21,652 nt of DNA from Candidatus Aminicenantota bacterium (GCA_027070475.1 JALXDT010000114.1:1-21652), one strand, 5' to 3'. Counted from the first letter of the stretch, positions 1-6,678 are shown. Notes: a model not told the origin generated them from the sequence alone. Made by a program: numbers and translations.

Positions 1-216
1 ATTATACAGAGAACCGTCAGATCTCATATTCAGAACAGCTTCCCACGCATTTTTAGCCTTTGATTGAGGGGTTAAAAGACAAAAAACCATTTCTTCAAAA
101 ATTCTTTCTTTATCCTTTTTAGTACCGATTTTTTTAAACTCGGAAGTTCTTTTTTTTATTTTTGATTCTATTTTTTCATATTCAGACAAAAGTATTTTTC
201 TATTCTTTTGGGACAT
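1..216 (-). CDS. ogg: Ogg-type N-glycosylase/DNA lyase (8-oxoguanine), N-terminal part only
   Basis: Only the first 72 residues are in the window; the gene continues past the left edge. Reading from the ATG at 216, the product begins MSQKNRKILL and holds the segment IFEEMVFCLLTPQSKAKNAW at about residues 40-59. This resembles the N-terminal helical region of the Ogg2-type N-glycosylase/DNA lyases of archaea and thermophilic bacteria, which excise 8-oxoguanine from DNA and nick the abasic site. The catalytic helix-hairpin-helix Lys/Asp region would lie outside the window, so activity cannot be judged. The start lies inside the end of the small winged-helix gene (17 nt overlap), so the two are probably translated together. 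Its position behind ferritin and peroxiredoxin genes fits oxidative DNA repair. The family call rests on recognising one conserved segment. Confidence 0.72.
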   Translation of the reverse strand, partial: MSQKNRKILLSEYEKIESKIKKRTSEFKKIGTKKDKERIFEEMVFCLLTPQSKAKNAWEAVLNMRSDGSLYN

Positions 217-379
217 AATAACATCTTTTGGGCGACTCTACTTTCCCTTCTTTTTTAAGCGAATTTATTAATTTTGAAACCTCACCCTTGGGAATATTTG
301 CAAGCTCTGCAATCTCTCCACTTTTCAAAGGTTTGTTTGCATCCCTCATAACCTTTAAAACTAATTCTTTTTTATCCAT
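200..379 (-). CDS. Small winged-helix DNA-binding protein (59 aa)
   Basis: A 59-residue protein starting at the ATG at 379, with an AGAGGT ribosome binding site just upstream. It begins MDKKELVLKVMRDANKPLKS and continues with GEIAELANIPKGEVSKLINS, then LKKEGKVESPKRCYYVPKE. The order of helix, helix-turn-helix (about residues 20-41) and a short basic wing (about 45-57) is a minimal winged helix like those of MarR, ArsR or Rrf2 proteins, but nothing else is attached. It has one cysteine (C52) in the wing. The last 17 nt overlap the start of the Ogg-type glycosylase gene, so the two are coupled. It could regulate the ferritin/peroxiredoxin/glycosylase cluster or be a DNA-binding partner of the glycosylase; both are inference. 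I do not recognise a specific named family. Confidence 0.75.
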   Translation of the reverse strand: MDKKELVLKVMRDANKPLKSGEIAELANIPKGEVSKLINSLKKEGKVESPKRCYYVPKE

Positions 380-405
380 CTTAAACCTCTTTTGTTATAA
401 ATTTA

Positions 406-437
406 GGGGGAAAGAGAAAGGTCTTTCCCCCTTTTTT
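406..437. terminator. Perfect 10-bp hairpin after the peroxiredoxin gene, T6 on the plus strand
   Basis: GGGGGAAAGA (406-415) pairs perfectly with TCTTTCCCCC (422-431) around a 6-nt loop, and T6 follows at 432-437 on the plus strand. It lies 17 nt downstream of the peroxiredoxin stop codon, where a minus-strand terminator would be expected, yet the T-run is on the plus-strand side. On the minus strand the stem is followed by TAAATTTATAAC. It may be a weak intrinsic terminator or attenuator between peroxiredoxin and the winged-helix gene, an RNA-end stabiliser, or a terminator of antisense transcription. Confidence 0.45.
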
Positions 438-448
438 AATTCTATAAA

Positions 449-1090
449 TTAAATTTTTTTGTGGCAAAGCCACCAGTCATAACACTCAATTTCACCTTTT
501 TCTTTTGATTTTTCTCTCTCTTTTATCTGTTCAACTGTACCTGCAGGAGGAACTATTGCTCTGTCTCCGATAAGTTCATTTTCAGGCCATTTATGAGGAA
601 GTGCAACCTTTTTCTCATCACTAATCTGAAGTGCTTTAAGGGCTCTAAGAATTTCATCCCAATCTCTCCCAACCTCAGCAGGATAGTAAACTATTGCTCT
701 GATAATACCTTTAGGATCTACCATAAAAACAGCTCTTGCAGTTATGGATGCTCCGCTCGGGATCATTCCAAGGGCTTCTGCTACCATTCCTCTGTCATCT
801 GCAATAATTGGAAACTCAATTTCTTCTTTAAGATTATCTTTGATCCATTCAGCCCACTTTAAGTGAGAGAACACCTGATCCACACTTAGACCTAAAACTT
901 CAGCTCCTAATTCTTTAAATTTGCTTAATCTCTTCTGCATAGCATAAAACTCAGTAGTACAAACAGGTGTAAAATCAGCCGGATGGCTGAATAAAACAAA
1001 CCATTTTCCCGATAAATCATCGGGTAATTTCATGTTCCCGTGAGTTGTTTTTACCTCAATTTCCGGGAATCTTTCTCCTAATACGATCAT
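449..1090 (-). CDS. Peroxiredoxin, archaeal/Prx6-like with C-terminal CxDWWxC
   Basis: A cytosolic thiol peroxidase of 213 aa that reduces hydrogen peroxide and organic peroxides. The thioredoxin-fold core carries HPADFTPVCTTEF, giving peroxidatic C44 with T41 and P42 of the active site. The long C-terminal arm ends with CYDWWLCHKKI, placing two more cysteines at 203 and 209, the arrangement known from the Aeropyrum pernix type of hexadimeric peroxiredoxin. Length is normal for that group, and no transmembrane segment is seen. The ATG at 1090 is supported by AGGAGG at 1097-1102, which abuts the ferritin stop, so it is translated from the ferritin transcript. The pairing matches iron storage with peroxide removal. 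The electron donor is not evident here. Confidence 0.95.
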   Translation of the reverse strand: MIVLGERFPEIEVKTTHGNMKLPDDLSGKWFVLFSHPADFTPVCTTEFYAMQKRLSKFKELGAEVLGLSVDQVFSHLKWAEWIKDNLKEEIEFPIIADDRGMVAEALGMIPSGASITARAVFMVDPKGIIRAIVYYPAEVGRDWDEILRALKALQISDEKKVALPHKWPENELIGDRAIVPPAGTVEQIKEREKSKEKGEIECYDWWLCHKKI

Positions 1091-1100
1091 CTAAAACCTC

Positions 1101-1613
1101 CTAATTATTTTTATTTTCATTAAAAGTGCTTCTCTGAGCCAATTCTCTATCAACCATAAAAAGACCACCTTTGTAATCCCTTACCATTTTTAATTTTTCA
1201 TAAACAGCTAAAGTGGAAGCTTCTTCTTCTACCTGTTCATCAACAAACCAATTTAAAAAGCTTTGTGTTGCAAAATCCTTTTCCTTTACCGCAAGCTCCA
1301 TCAATTTGTTTATCCTTTCAGAAATGTATTTTTCGTGTTCATAAGCAGCTTTAAAAACATCTTCAAGTGACTTCCACTCTTTTGCTGGTTCTTTAATCTC
1401 CTTTAAAATAACTCTTCCGCCTCTCTCTTCAATATATTTGTAAAATTTCATTGCATGTTCCAGCTCTTCCTGCGCCTGAGCCTCGAGCCAGCTTGCGGCT
1501 CCATTCATATTAATAGAACTTGAATATGCAGCCATCGAAAGATACAAATATGCAGAAAAAAATTCAGCATTAATCTGATCATTTAATTCTTTTTCCAATT
1601 TTTTACTTATCAT
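1101..1613 (-). CDS. ftnA: Non-heme ferritin (FtnA-like)
   Basis: A 170-aa ferritin that oxidises Fe(II) and stores it as a mineral core in a 24-subunit shell. With the start at 1613 the ferroxidase ligands fall at E17, E50, H53, E94, Q127 and E130, the numbering familiar from Escherichia coli FtnA. An in-frame ATG at 1623-1625 gives four more residues, but GGAGG at 1619-1623 overlaps that codon and is well spaced from the 1613 ATG, so the shorter form is chosen. A good promoter lies just upstream (1652-1680). Peroxiredoxin follows after 10 nt, making a two-gene transcription unit. Bacterioferritin is excluded because it would carry a heme-binding methionine and a different spacing of ligands. 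Confidence 0.95.
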   Translation of the reverse strand: MISKKLEKELNDQINAEFFSAYLYLSMAAYSSSINMNGAASWLEAQAQEELEHAMKFYKYIEERGGRVILKEIKEPAKEWKSLEDVFKAAYEHEKYISERINKLMELAVKEKDFATQSFLNWFVDEQVEEEASTLAVYEKLKMVRDYKGGLFMVDRELAQRSTFNENKNN

Positions 1614-1651
1614 TTTAACCTCCATTTTAAATTTGTAATCATAACAATATT

Positions 1652-1680
1652 AATATAATATAAAATTTAAAGAATGTCAA
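1652..1680 (-). promoter_or_regulatory. Sigma-70-like promoter of ferritin-peroxiredoxin
   Basis: Read on the minus strand: TTGACA (1675-1680), a 17-bp spacer, then TATATT (1652-1657), about 40 nt before the ferritin ATG. The -35 box is a perfect consensus. The surrounding DNA is very AT-rich, with TATTAATA-type symmetric sequence at the -10. A PerR/Fur-type site would be expected here, but I cannot identify one with confidence. Confidence 0.75.
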
Positions 1681-1729
1681 GGGTTAAAATTATTTTAAAT
1701 TAATTTTTTAAAAATTGGTGGAAACTCTT

Positions 1730-2623
1730 TTAATTTAATGGTTCAATGTGTATGTTTATTATTAGTTTTTCATAAAAACTTTCTTTTAATTTTTTCTCAA
1801 CTTTAGAAGCAATATCATGAGCCTCTGTGACATTTAGTTCTTTATTTACTCTTATATGTACATCAATTGCAATATAACTGCCAATCTTTCTTGTTCTCAA
1901 ATTGTGAGGATTAAAAACTCCCTCTACTGAATTAATTATTTTTAAAATTTTCTCTTCTCCCTCTTTTCCAATTGACCTTTCCACAAGCTCATCAAAAGAA
2001 GATTTTAAAATATTGAAAGATAAAATAAAAATAATAATACTTAGAATAAGTGCTGCTAAAGGATCTAAAAATCTCCAAAAACTTGGTAACATTATACTTC
2101 CAACAATTCCCAAGAGAACACCAAAAGATGATACAGCATCACTTAAATGATGATAGGCATTTGATATTAAGAGCTCGCTTCCAAACTTTTCCCCTACTTT
2201 TTTAGTAAAGAGAAATACATATGTTTTAAACAAAATCGACAAAGCCGCAATGATAACAGTAAACCATGCTGGAGTTAAAAAAGCCCCTCCTTTAAATATA
2301 TTAAAAATCTCTTTAAAAGAATAATAGAAAATCTCAAGAGCAGCAAAAAACAAAAAAATCCCCAGAACAAGATTGGCAAATGTTTCATACTTACCATGAC
2401 CGTATTTGTGGTTTTCGTCAGAGGGTTTCGAACTAAGTTTTAGCCCTAACAAAACTACAATATCAGAGCTTAGATCAGAAAAGGAGTGTATACCGTCTGC
2501 AATAAGAGCAGAACTTCCTCCTATGTAGCCAAACAATATTTTAATAATAAACAAAAATATATTAATAAAAACACCGATAAAAGTTACCTTTTTTGCTTCT
2601 TTAAAGTAAACATTTTCATTCAT
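1730..2623 (-). CDS. Cation diffusion facilitator (CDF) metal efflux protein
   Basis: A 297-aa inner-membrane divalent metal/proton antiporter. Six predicted membrane helices occupy about residues 12-205, followed by a cytosolic ferredoxin-like C-terminal domain (about 210-297). TM2 carries ADGIHSFSD, giving H46 and D50; TM5 carries NAYHHLSD, giving H158 and D162. This HxxxD/HxxxD set is the HD-HD site typical of zinc-type CDFs, whereas YiiP/FieF has a DD-HD site. The conserved DENHKYGHGKYE loop (69-80) follows TM2. Substrate is therefore probably Zn(II), possibly another divalent metal (inference). It lies 104 nt before the ferritin gene on the same strand, but ferritin has its own promoter. 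It is divergent from the LapA-like gene across a 47-bp gap. Confidence 0.92.
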   Translation of the reverse strand: MNENVYFKEAKKVTFIGVFINIFLFIIKILFGYIGGSSALIADGIHSFSDLSSDIVVLLGLKLSSKPSDENHKYGHGKYETFANLVLGIFLFFAALEIFYYSFKEIFNIFKGGAFLTPAWFTVIIAALSILFKTYVFLFTKKVGEKFGSELLISNAYHHLSDAVSSFGVLLGIVGSIMLPSFWRFLDPLAALILSIIIFILSFNILKSSFDELVERSIGKEGEEKILKIINSVEGVFNPHNLRTRKIGSYIAIDVHIRVNKELNVTEAHDIASKVEKKLKESFYEKLIINIHIEPLN

Positions 2624-2670
2624 ACTTTTTTATATTATAATAGAAAAACCAATGAGTAAAGGAGGAAAGT

Positions 2671-2988
2671 ATGTATATTCTTTTACTAATGATTTTAGTA
2701 ATTGCAGTTATAGGTGTAATCTTCGGAATTCAAAATACAGCTCTTGTAACTCTAAAACTATTTAGTTTTAAATTTGAAAGCTCTTTGGCACTTATACTTT
2801 TAATTTTTCTTGGAATTGGTATTATTTTAACCCTCCTTTTTTCCATTCCTTATTATATAAAATATAAGAAAAAAATATCCATTCTCAAAAAGAAGATAAA
2901 AGAGCTTGAGGCAAAAAACAGAGAGTTGGAAGAAACAAAAAAATCTCTTGAAGAAGGCAACAAAGAGATAATTCAAGAGGAAGAATAA
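2671..2988 (+). CDS. lapA: LapA-like membrane protein (DUF1049)
   Basis: A 105-aa inner-membrane protein. The first helix (about 1-22) contains the FGIQNTALVTLKLF stretch characteristic of LapA/DUF1049 proteins; a second helix spans about 38-64. A charged coiled coil (about 66-100, rich in K and E) ends in an acidic tail. In Escherichia coli LapA works with the TPR protein LapB in lipopolysaccharide homeostasis. No lapB is adjacent here, although an unrelated secreted TPR gene lies 2.6 kb downstream. The ATG is preceded by AAAGGAGG at optimal spacing. A weak TATAAT at 2636-2641 may be its -10 box. The functional role is inferred from the family only. Confidence 0.8.
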   Translation: MYILLLMILVIAVIGVIFGIQNTALVTLKLFSFKFESSLALILLIFLGIGIILTLLFSIPYYIKYKKKISILKKKIKELEAKNRELEETKKSLEEGNKEIIQEEE

Positions 2989-3003
2989 AACCCTAACTTA
3001 TTT

Positions 3004-3020
3004 CCTATTGACTTAGTAGG
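3004..3020. promoter_or_regulatory. Candidate operator: 17-bp near-palindrome on the suf promoter
   Basis: CCTATTGACTTAGTAGG reads almost the same on both strands: six of eight symmetric pairs are complementary and the other two are T/G pairs. It covers the -35 box (3008-3013) of the suf promoter, so a bound protein would block RNA polymerase. An iron-sulfur-sensing regulator of the Rrf2 type is the natural guess, but that is inference. Confidence 0.5.
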
Positions 3021-3035
3021 TAATTATGTTATAAT
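3008..3035 (+). promoter_or_regulatory. Promoter of the sufC-sufB-transpeptidase operon
   Basis: TTGACT (3008-3013), a 16-bp spacer and TATAAT (3030-3035). The predicted transcript start near 3042 leaves about 20 nt of leader, which contains AAGGAGGT (3049-3056) before the proposed ATT start at 3062. Confidence 0.75.
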
Positions 3036-3061
3036 AAAAAACTTATTTAAGGAGGTTAAAA

Positions 3062-3802
3062 ATTTTAGAACTAAAGGATATAACGATAGAAATTGAAGGA
3101 AAACCAATCCTAAAAAATGTCAATCTTACAATACGAAAAGGTGAGACACATGTACTTTTCGGTCCGAACGGAGCAGGAAAGAGCACCCTTTTAATGGCTA
3201 TTATGGGATTCCCAAAATACAAAATTACAAAAGGTAAAATCTTTTTTAATGGAAAAGATATAACAGAAACATCTGTAGATGAAAGGGCAAGAGAGGGTAT
3301 CGGAATTGCTTTTCAGAAGCCACCTGCCATTAAAGGAGTAACCCTTGGTAAAATTATTGAAATTCTCAAAAAGAATAGCAATGGAGAAATTGAAGAATAT
3401 ATTGATATGTTGAAAATGAGAGAATTTTTGAAAAGAGATATTAATTACAAATTTTCAGGCGGAGAGGTAAAGAGAGCTGAACTTCTTCAACTTTTGGTCC
3501 AAAAACCAGCTCTTTCCTTAATAGATGAGCCAGAATCAGGCGTGGATGTTGATAATATTAAAGTTGTTGGAGAGGCAATCAGAAAAGTTCTGGACAAAGA
3601 CAAACATATCTGGGAAAGAAATTCATCGGGATTAATTATAACTCACACGGGGGCAATCCTTGATTATGTGAAAGCTGATTTTGGACATCTTATAATAAAT
3701 GGAACTTTAAAATGTACGGCAAATCCAAGCGATATTTTTGAGTATATAAAAAAGAAAGGATACAAGGAGTGTGAAAAATGTCCGAGAAATTTAATAAGAT
3801 AG
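3062..3802 (+). CDS. sufC: SufC iron-sulfur cluster assembly ATPase, ATT start
   Basis: A 246-aa ABC-type ATPase that binds SufB and powers Fe-S cluster assembly on the scaffold in the cytosol. With the ATT at 3062 as residue 1, it begins (M)LELKDITIEIEGKPILK, matching the usual SufC N-terminus. Walker A is GPNGAGKST (34-42), the signature is FSGGEVKRAE (131-140), Walker B is SLIDEPES with D155 and E156, and the H-loop histidine is H195. The first in-frame ATG (3194) lies after Walker A and would give a dead protein. Between the in-frame stop at 3035-3037 and 3062 there is no ATG, GTG or TTG. AAGGAGGT at 3049-3056 is spaced correctly for ATT. The C-terminus carries CEKC. The gene overlaps sufB by 25 nt. 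Confidence 0.93.
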   Translation: MLELKDITIEIEGKPILKNVNLTIRKGETHVLFGPNGAGKSTLLMAIMGFPKYKITKGKIFFNGKDITETSVDERAREGIGIAFQKPPAIKGVTLGKIIEILKKNSNGEIEEYIDMLKMREFLKRDINYKFSGGEVKRAELLQLLVQKPALSLIDEPESGVDVDNIKVVGEAIRKVLDKDKHIWERNSSGLIITHTGAILDYVKADFGHLIINGTLKCTANPSDIFEYIKKKGYKECEKCPRNLIR

Positions 3803-4887
3803 ACAGAGAAGATAAAGAATTTTTAAAGAATGTGGGTGTTGATCTTGATAGTAAAGAGAGGTCAGCTTCTTTCACCATTGTAAACAATGATGTTTCTGAG
3901 GTTGATATTCAAGATGAGGCAGCCATAGAGCTTTTATCCTTACAGAGAGCAAAGGAAAAACATCCATGGCTGAAAGATTATTTATGGACTTTAATAGATA
4001 AAAATAAGGATAAATGGACTAAGATAGCAGCGGAGAATGAGGCAAACGGATATTTTATAAGAGTTAAAAAGGGCAGAAAGGTGGATTACCCTCTTCAAGC
4101 CTGTTTTTATATAAAAACACAGAGATTTGTTCAAGCTGTTCACAATGTAATAATAGTGGAGGAGGGAGCTCATCTTGATATAATCAATGGTTGCGCAACA
4201 GCATCATATGTAACAACTGGAGCTCATTATGGGATAACGGAAATTTTCGTAAAAGAGGGTGGATATTTAAGTTATAATATGATCCATGATTGGGGAGAAG
4301 AGGTTGAAGTAAGACCGAGAACAGCAATAAAAGTAGAAAAAAACGGAACCTTTATATCAAACTATGTTGCCCTTGAAAATACAAAAATCACTCAATCATA
4401 TCCTGTAGCCCACCTTGTCGGAGAGAACAGTGTGGCAAAGTTTACCTCCTTGGTTTATGCCCCGCCGGGAGCAACCTATGACCTTGGAGCAAAAATAATC
4501 TTAGACGCAGAGCATGCAAAAGGAGAAATCATTTCAAGAACAATAAGCGGGGGAGGAAGAATTATTTCAAGAGGTTATCTTCTTGGTGCAAAGCCTAAGA
4601 TCCACGCACACCTTGAATGCAGTGGGATGATTTTAGCGGAGGGAGGTTCCTTGTATACAATCCCTGAACTTGAAGCTCTTGTTGATGACGTTGAAATGAG
4701 CCATGAAGCAGCTGTCGGTAAAATTGCCGAAGAGGAATTGGAATACCTGATGGCAAGAGGATTGACTGAAGAAGAGGCAACTACACTTATAGTCAAAGGC
4801 TTTCTTGACACAAAAATTATGGGCCTACCTCCTGAATTGGAAGAGCAAATGGAAAATGCAATAAACAGTCTTGAAAACGCTTTTTAA
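3778..4887 (+). CDS. sufB: SufB/SufD-family Fe-S scaffold, short single-scaffold type
   Basis: A 369-aa scaffold on which Fe-S clusters are built, partner of SufC. The centre is a right-handed beta-helix (about 80-290) with the HNVIIVEEGAHLDIINGCAT segment. The C-terminal helical part contains HAHLECSGMIL (C281, where SufB has its key cysteine) and VEMSHEAAVGKI (H309, where SufD has its key histidine). It is shorter than canonical SufB (about 480 aa), and no sufD, sufS or sufU is adjacent, so it probably forms a homodimer as in the minimal archaeal-type SufBC (SMS-like) systems. The ATG lies inside the end of sufC. The last 17 nt overlap the transpeptidase gene. Symbol follows the usual family name. 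Confidence 0.92.
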   Translation: MSEKFNKIDREDKEFLKNVGVDLDSKERSASFTIVNNDVSEVDIQDEAAIELLSLQRAKEKHPWLKDYLWTLIDKNKDKWTKIAAENEANGYFIRVKKGRKVDYPLQACFYIKTQRFVQAVHNVIIVEEGAHLDIINGCATASYVTTGAHYGITEIFVKEGGYLSYNMIHDWGEEVEVRPRTAIKVEKNGTFISNYVALENTKITQSYPVAHLVGENSVAKFTSLVYAPPGATYDLGAKIILDAEHAKGEIISRTISGGGRIISRGYLLGAKPKIHAHLECSGMILAEGGSLYTIPELEALVDDVEMSHEAAVGKIAEEELEYLMARGLTEEEATTLIVKGFLDTKIMGLPPELEEQMENAINSLENAF

Positions 4888-5392
4888 AATATTAAGATAC
4901 TCATTTCTTTTCTTTATTTTAGCTCTTACTATCTATTATTTTCTTCCGGAAAAAGCTCTCCCCGAGGGAGTAACGATAGACAAAATCATAATCATTAAAC
5001 AAAAGCACAAAATGTTTGTTTACTCAAAGGGGAAACTCTTAAAAACCTACAGAGTTTCATTAGGAAAGGTAAAAGGGGAAAAAAGATTTGAAGGTGATAG
5101 TAAAACTCCAGAAGGAGTTTATTATATTGATAGCAAAAATTCAAAAAGCCAATTTTATTTAAATCTTGGAATTTCTTATCCCAATAAAGAAGACACCAGG
5201 TATGCCAGAAAATATGGAAAAAGTCCCGGTGGATTGATAAAAATTCACGGACTAAAAAATGGTTTGGGCTTTATTGGGAAATTTCACAGGTTTTTTGATT
5301 GGACAAGAGGATGCATTGCTCTTACAAACAAAGAAATAAAAGAATTGTACAAAGCTACCCCTGTCGGAATACAAATTATTATAAAACCATAA
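4871..5392 (+). CDS. L,D-transpeptidase (YkuD domain), TTG start
   Basis: A 173-aa envelope enzyme, probably linking or modifying peptidoglycan peptides through an acyl-enzyme on cysteine. An N-terminal anchor (about 5-25) is followed by a YkuD domain (about 38-172). The catalytic elements are IHG with H126 and DWTRGCIALTN with C148 and R146, a variant of the SHGC motif common in YafK/ErfK-like proteins. The start is a TTG at 4871 inside sufB with no strong ribosome binding site, so translation probably depends on sufB. No other start keeps the signal anchor. Its presence in a suf operon is unexpected. A role in cross-linking, lipoprotein attachment or carboxypeptidation cannot be distinguished from the sequence. 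Confidence 0.88.
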   Translation: MKTLFKILRYSFLFFILALTIYYFLPEKALPEGVTIDKIIIIKQKHKMFVYSKGKLLKTYRVSLGKVKGEKRFEGDSKTPEGVYYIDSKNSKSQFYLNLGISYPNKEDTRYARKYGKSPGGLIKIHGLKNGLGFIGKFHRFFDWTRGCIALTNKEIKELYKATPVGIQIIIKP

Positions 5393-5417
5393 ATTGGAAT
5401 CTGCTTAATTCTTACTA

Positions 5418-5450
5418 CAAAATTCTCATTTTGAATTATTTTTCTTTTTT
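5418..5450 (+). terminator. Weak intrinsic terminator after the transpeptidase gene
   Basis: CAAAAT (5418-5423) pairs with ATTTTG (5428-5433) around a TCTC loop and is followed by a T-rich tail to 5450. The stem is short and AT-rich, but it lies 26 nt after the stop codon, where an operon end is expected. The rest of 5393-5590 shows only the next promoter. Confidence 0.4.
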
Positions 5451-5542
5451 AATGACATCTCATTTTTTTCCTCTTTCAATAAGATTTTTCTGACTAAACT
5501 TATCCCTTTCGGTATGATTATTTTTGTCTCATTTCAGTTGAT

Positions 5543-5570
5543 TTGAAAAAGTGAAAATATAGGGTATAAT
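5543..5570 (+). promoter_or_regulatory. Promoter of the TPR gene
   Basis: TTGAAA (5543-5548), a 16-bp spacer and a perfect TATAAT (5565-5570), about 26 nt before the ATG at 5597. The leader carries a GAGGTG ribosome binding site (5588-5593). Confidence 0.65.
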
Positions 5571-5596
5571 ATAATTCTATTTTTTGTGAGGTGCAT

Positions 5597-6640
5597 ATGA
5601 AAAGAAAAATTTTTCTAATTTTTGTTTTGGTTTTTACGTTAGTTTTCTTAACAAACTTAGTTTATTCTGGCCAAAAGGTTGATAAAAAAGTTCTTAAGCA
5701 GGCTTCAAAATTAGGGAAAAAAGGAGACAAAGAACTTAAGAAACAGAATTATGACAAAGCTATAGAATATTATAGTGAATCTTTGAAGCTGTATCCTGAC
5801 AACAAAAAGGTGCATAACAATATAGCTATTGCTTATGTCCAGAAAAAAGAGTATGAAAAGGCAGTAGAGCATTATGAAAAAGCCCTTGAAATAGATCCTA
5901 AGTTTAAAAACCCAAAAAAACCTTTGTTAAATCTACTAAACTATCTTGGTGGAAATTTTATGCAAAAAGGTGATTTTAAAAAATCCAACTATTACTATGA
6001 GAAGCTTCTTAACCATCTTGAAGATAGTGAAAAAAATAAAAAATTCATTATGACAGTTAATTACAGAATAGGGATTAATGCTTATAGATTGAAAGAAAAC
6101 AAAAAATCACTTCAATATCTACAAAAGGTTTTAAACTTTCCAAAATTCAAAGAGACTTTTCCAAAACTTTATCCCCCTGTTATTTACTTAATTGGGACTA
6201 ACTATGCAGTATTGGGAAACTATGAAGAAAGCAATAAATATTTGAAAGAGTATGTAAACTTAAAAAAAGATGAAGAAAAAACGGATCCTTTTGTTTCATA
6301 TGCATATTTCTTTATTGGAGAAAATCATTTTAAAACACTTGAGGATAAAATTAATGAGTTAAAGAAAACGAAGGATGAGAAAGAGTTAGAGAACATAAAA
6401 AAGATGGCTATCTCTATGAGGGATGAAATAGAGCCTTACTTTAAAAAATGTATAGAGTTAAATCCAAAGTTTGAGGATGCTTACACCAAATTGGGGAATT
6501 TTTATTATCTTTCAAATGAGATAAAAAAAGCCCTTGAAATTTACAATAAACTTGTTGAGCTTTTCCCCAATTCATCCTCTTATTACTCGTATAAAAAATT
6601 CAGAGATACATTAAAAAAGAAGTTAGAGCAAAAAAAATAA
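5597..6640 (+). CDS. Secreted TPR-repeat protein
   Basis: A 347-aa protein with a signal peptide (MKRKIFLIFVLVFTLVFLTN then LVYSG; cleavage probably near residue 24), so periplasmic. Tetratricopeptide repeats are clear at about 38-71 and 72-105 (NYDKAIEYYSESLKLYPDNK, then EYEKAVEHYEKALEIDPKF). Degenerate repeats run through the middle, and another clear one lies near the C-terminus (EDAYTKLGNFYYLSNEIKKA). The ATG at 5597 is preferred to the GTG at 5591 because GAGG is correctly spaced from it. TPRs mediate protein-protein contacts; no enzymatic domain is visible. It has its own promoter, and the FKBP-like gene follows after 38 nt, perhaps cotranscribed. The partner is unknown; lysine-rich composition matches the rest of the window. 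Confidence 0.88.
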   Translation: MKRKIFLIFVLVFTLVFLTNLVYSGQKVDKKVLKQASKLGKKGDKELKKQNYDKAIEYYSESLKLYPDNKKVHNNIAIAYVQKKEYEKAVEHYEKALEIDPKFKNPKKPLLNLLNYLGGNFMQKGDFKKSNYYYEKLLNHLEDSEKNKKFIMTVNYRIGINAYRLKENKKSLQYLQKVLNFPKFKETFPKLYPPVIYLIGTNYAVLGNYEESNKYLKEYVNLKKDEEKTDPFVSYAYFFIGENHFKTLEDKINELKKTKDEKELENIKKMAISMRDEIEPYFKKCIELNPKFEDAYTKLGNFYYLSNEIKKALEIYNKLVELFPNSSSYYSYKKFRDTLKKKLEQKK

Positions 6641-6678
6641 ACAGGCCTGTTAGGCGAAAAAAACAAAGGAGGCAAAAA

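Noticed and set aside
593..862. Plus-strand open frame inside the peroxiredoxin gene
   Set aside because: Antisense shadow of a clear gene, with no ribosome binding site or domain.
1640..1665. PerR/Fur box at the ferritin promoter
   Set aside because: AT-rich symmetric sequence is present, but the match to known PerR or Fur consensus is too loose to claim.
3194..3802. SufC starting at the first ATG
   Set aside because: This start would delete the Walker A motif, while homology and a strong ribosome binding site continue upstream to the ATT at 3062.
4575..4811. Minus-strand open frames inside sufB
   Set aside because: Serine- and arginine-rich shadow translations opposite a conserved gene.
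5299..5493. Plus-strand open frame overlapping the transpeptidase end
   Set aside because: Out-of-frame shadow running through a probable terminator; no domain or ribosome binding site.
6640..6651. 12-bp palindrome AACAGGCCTGTT at the end of the TPR gene
   Set aside because: No loop, no T-run, not at a promoter; short enough to be chance.
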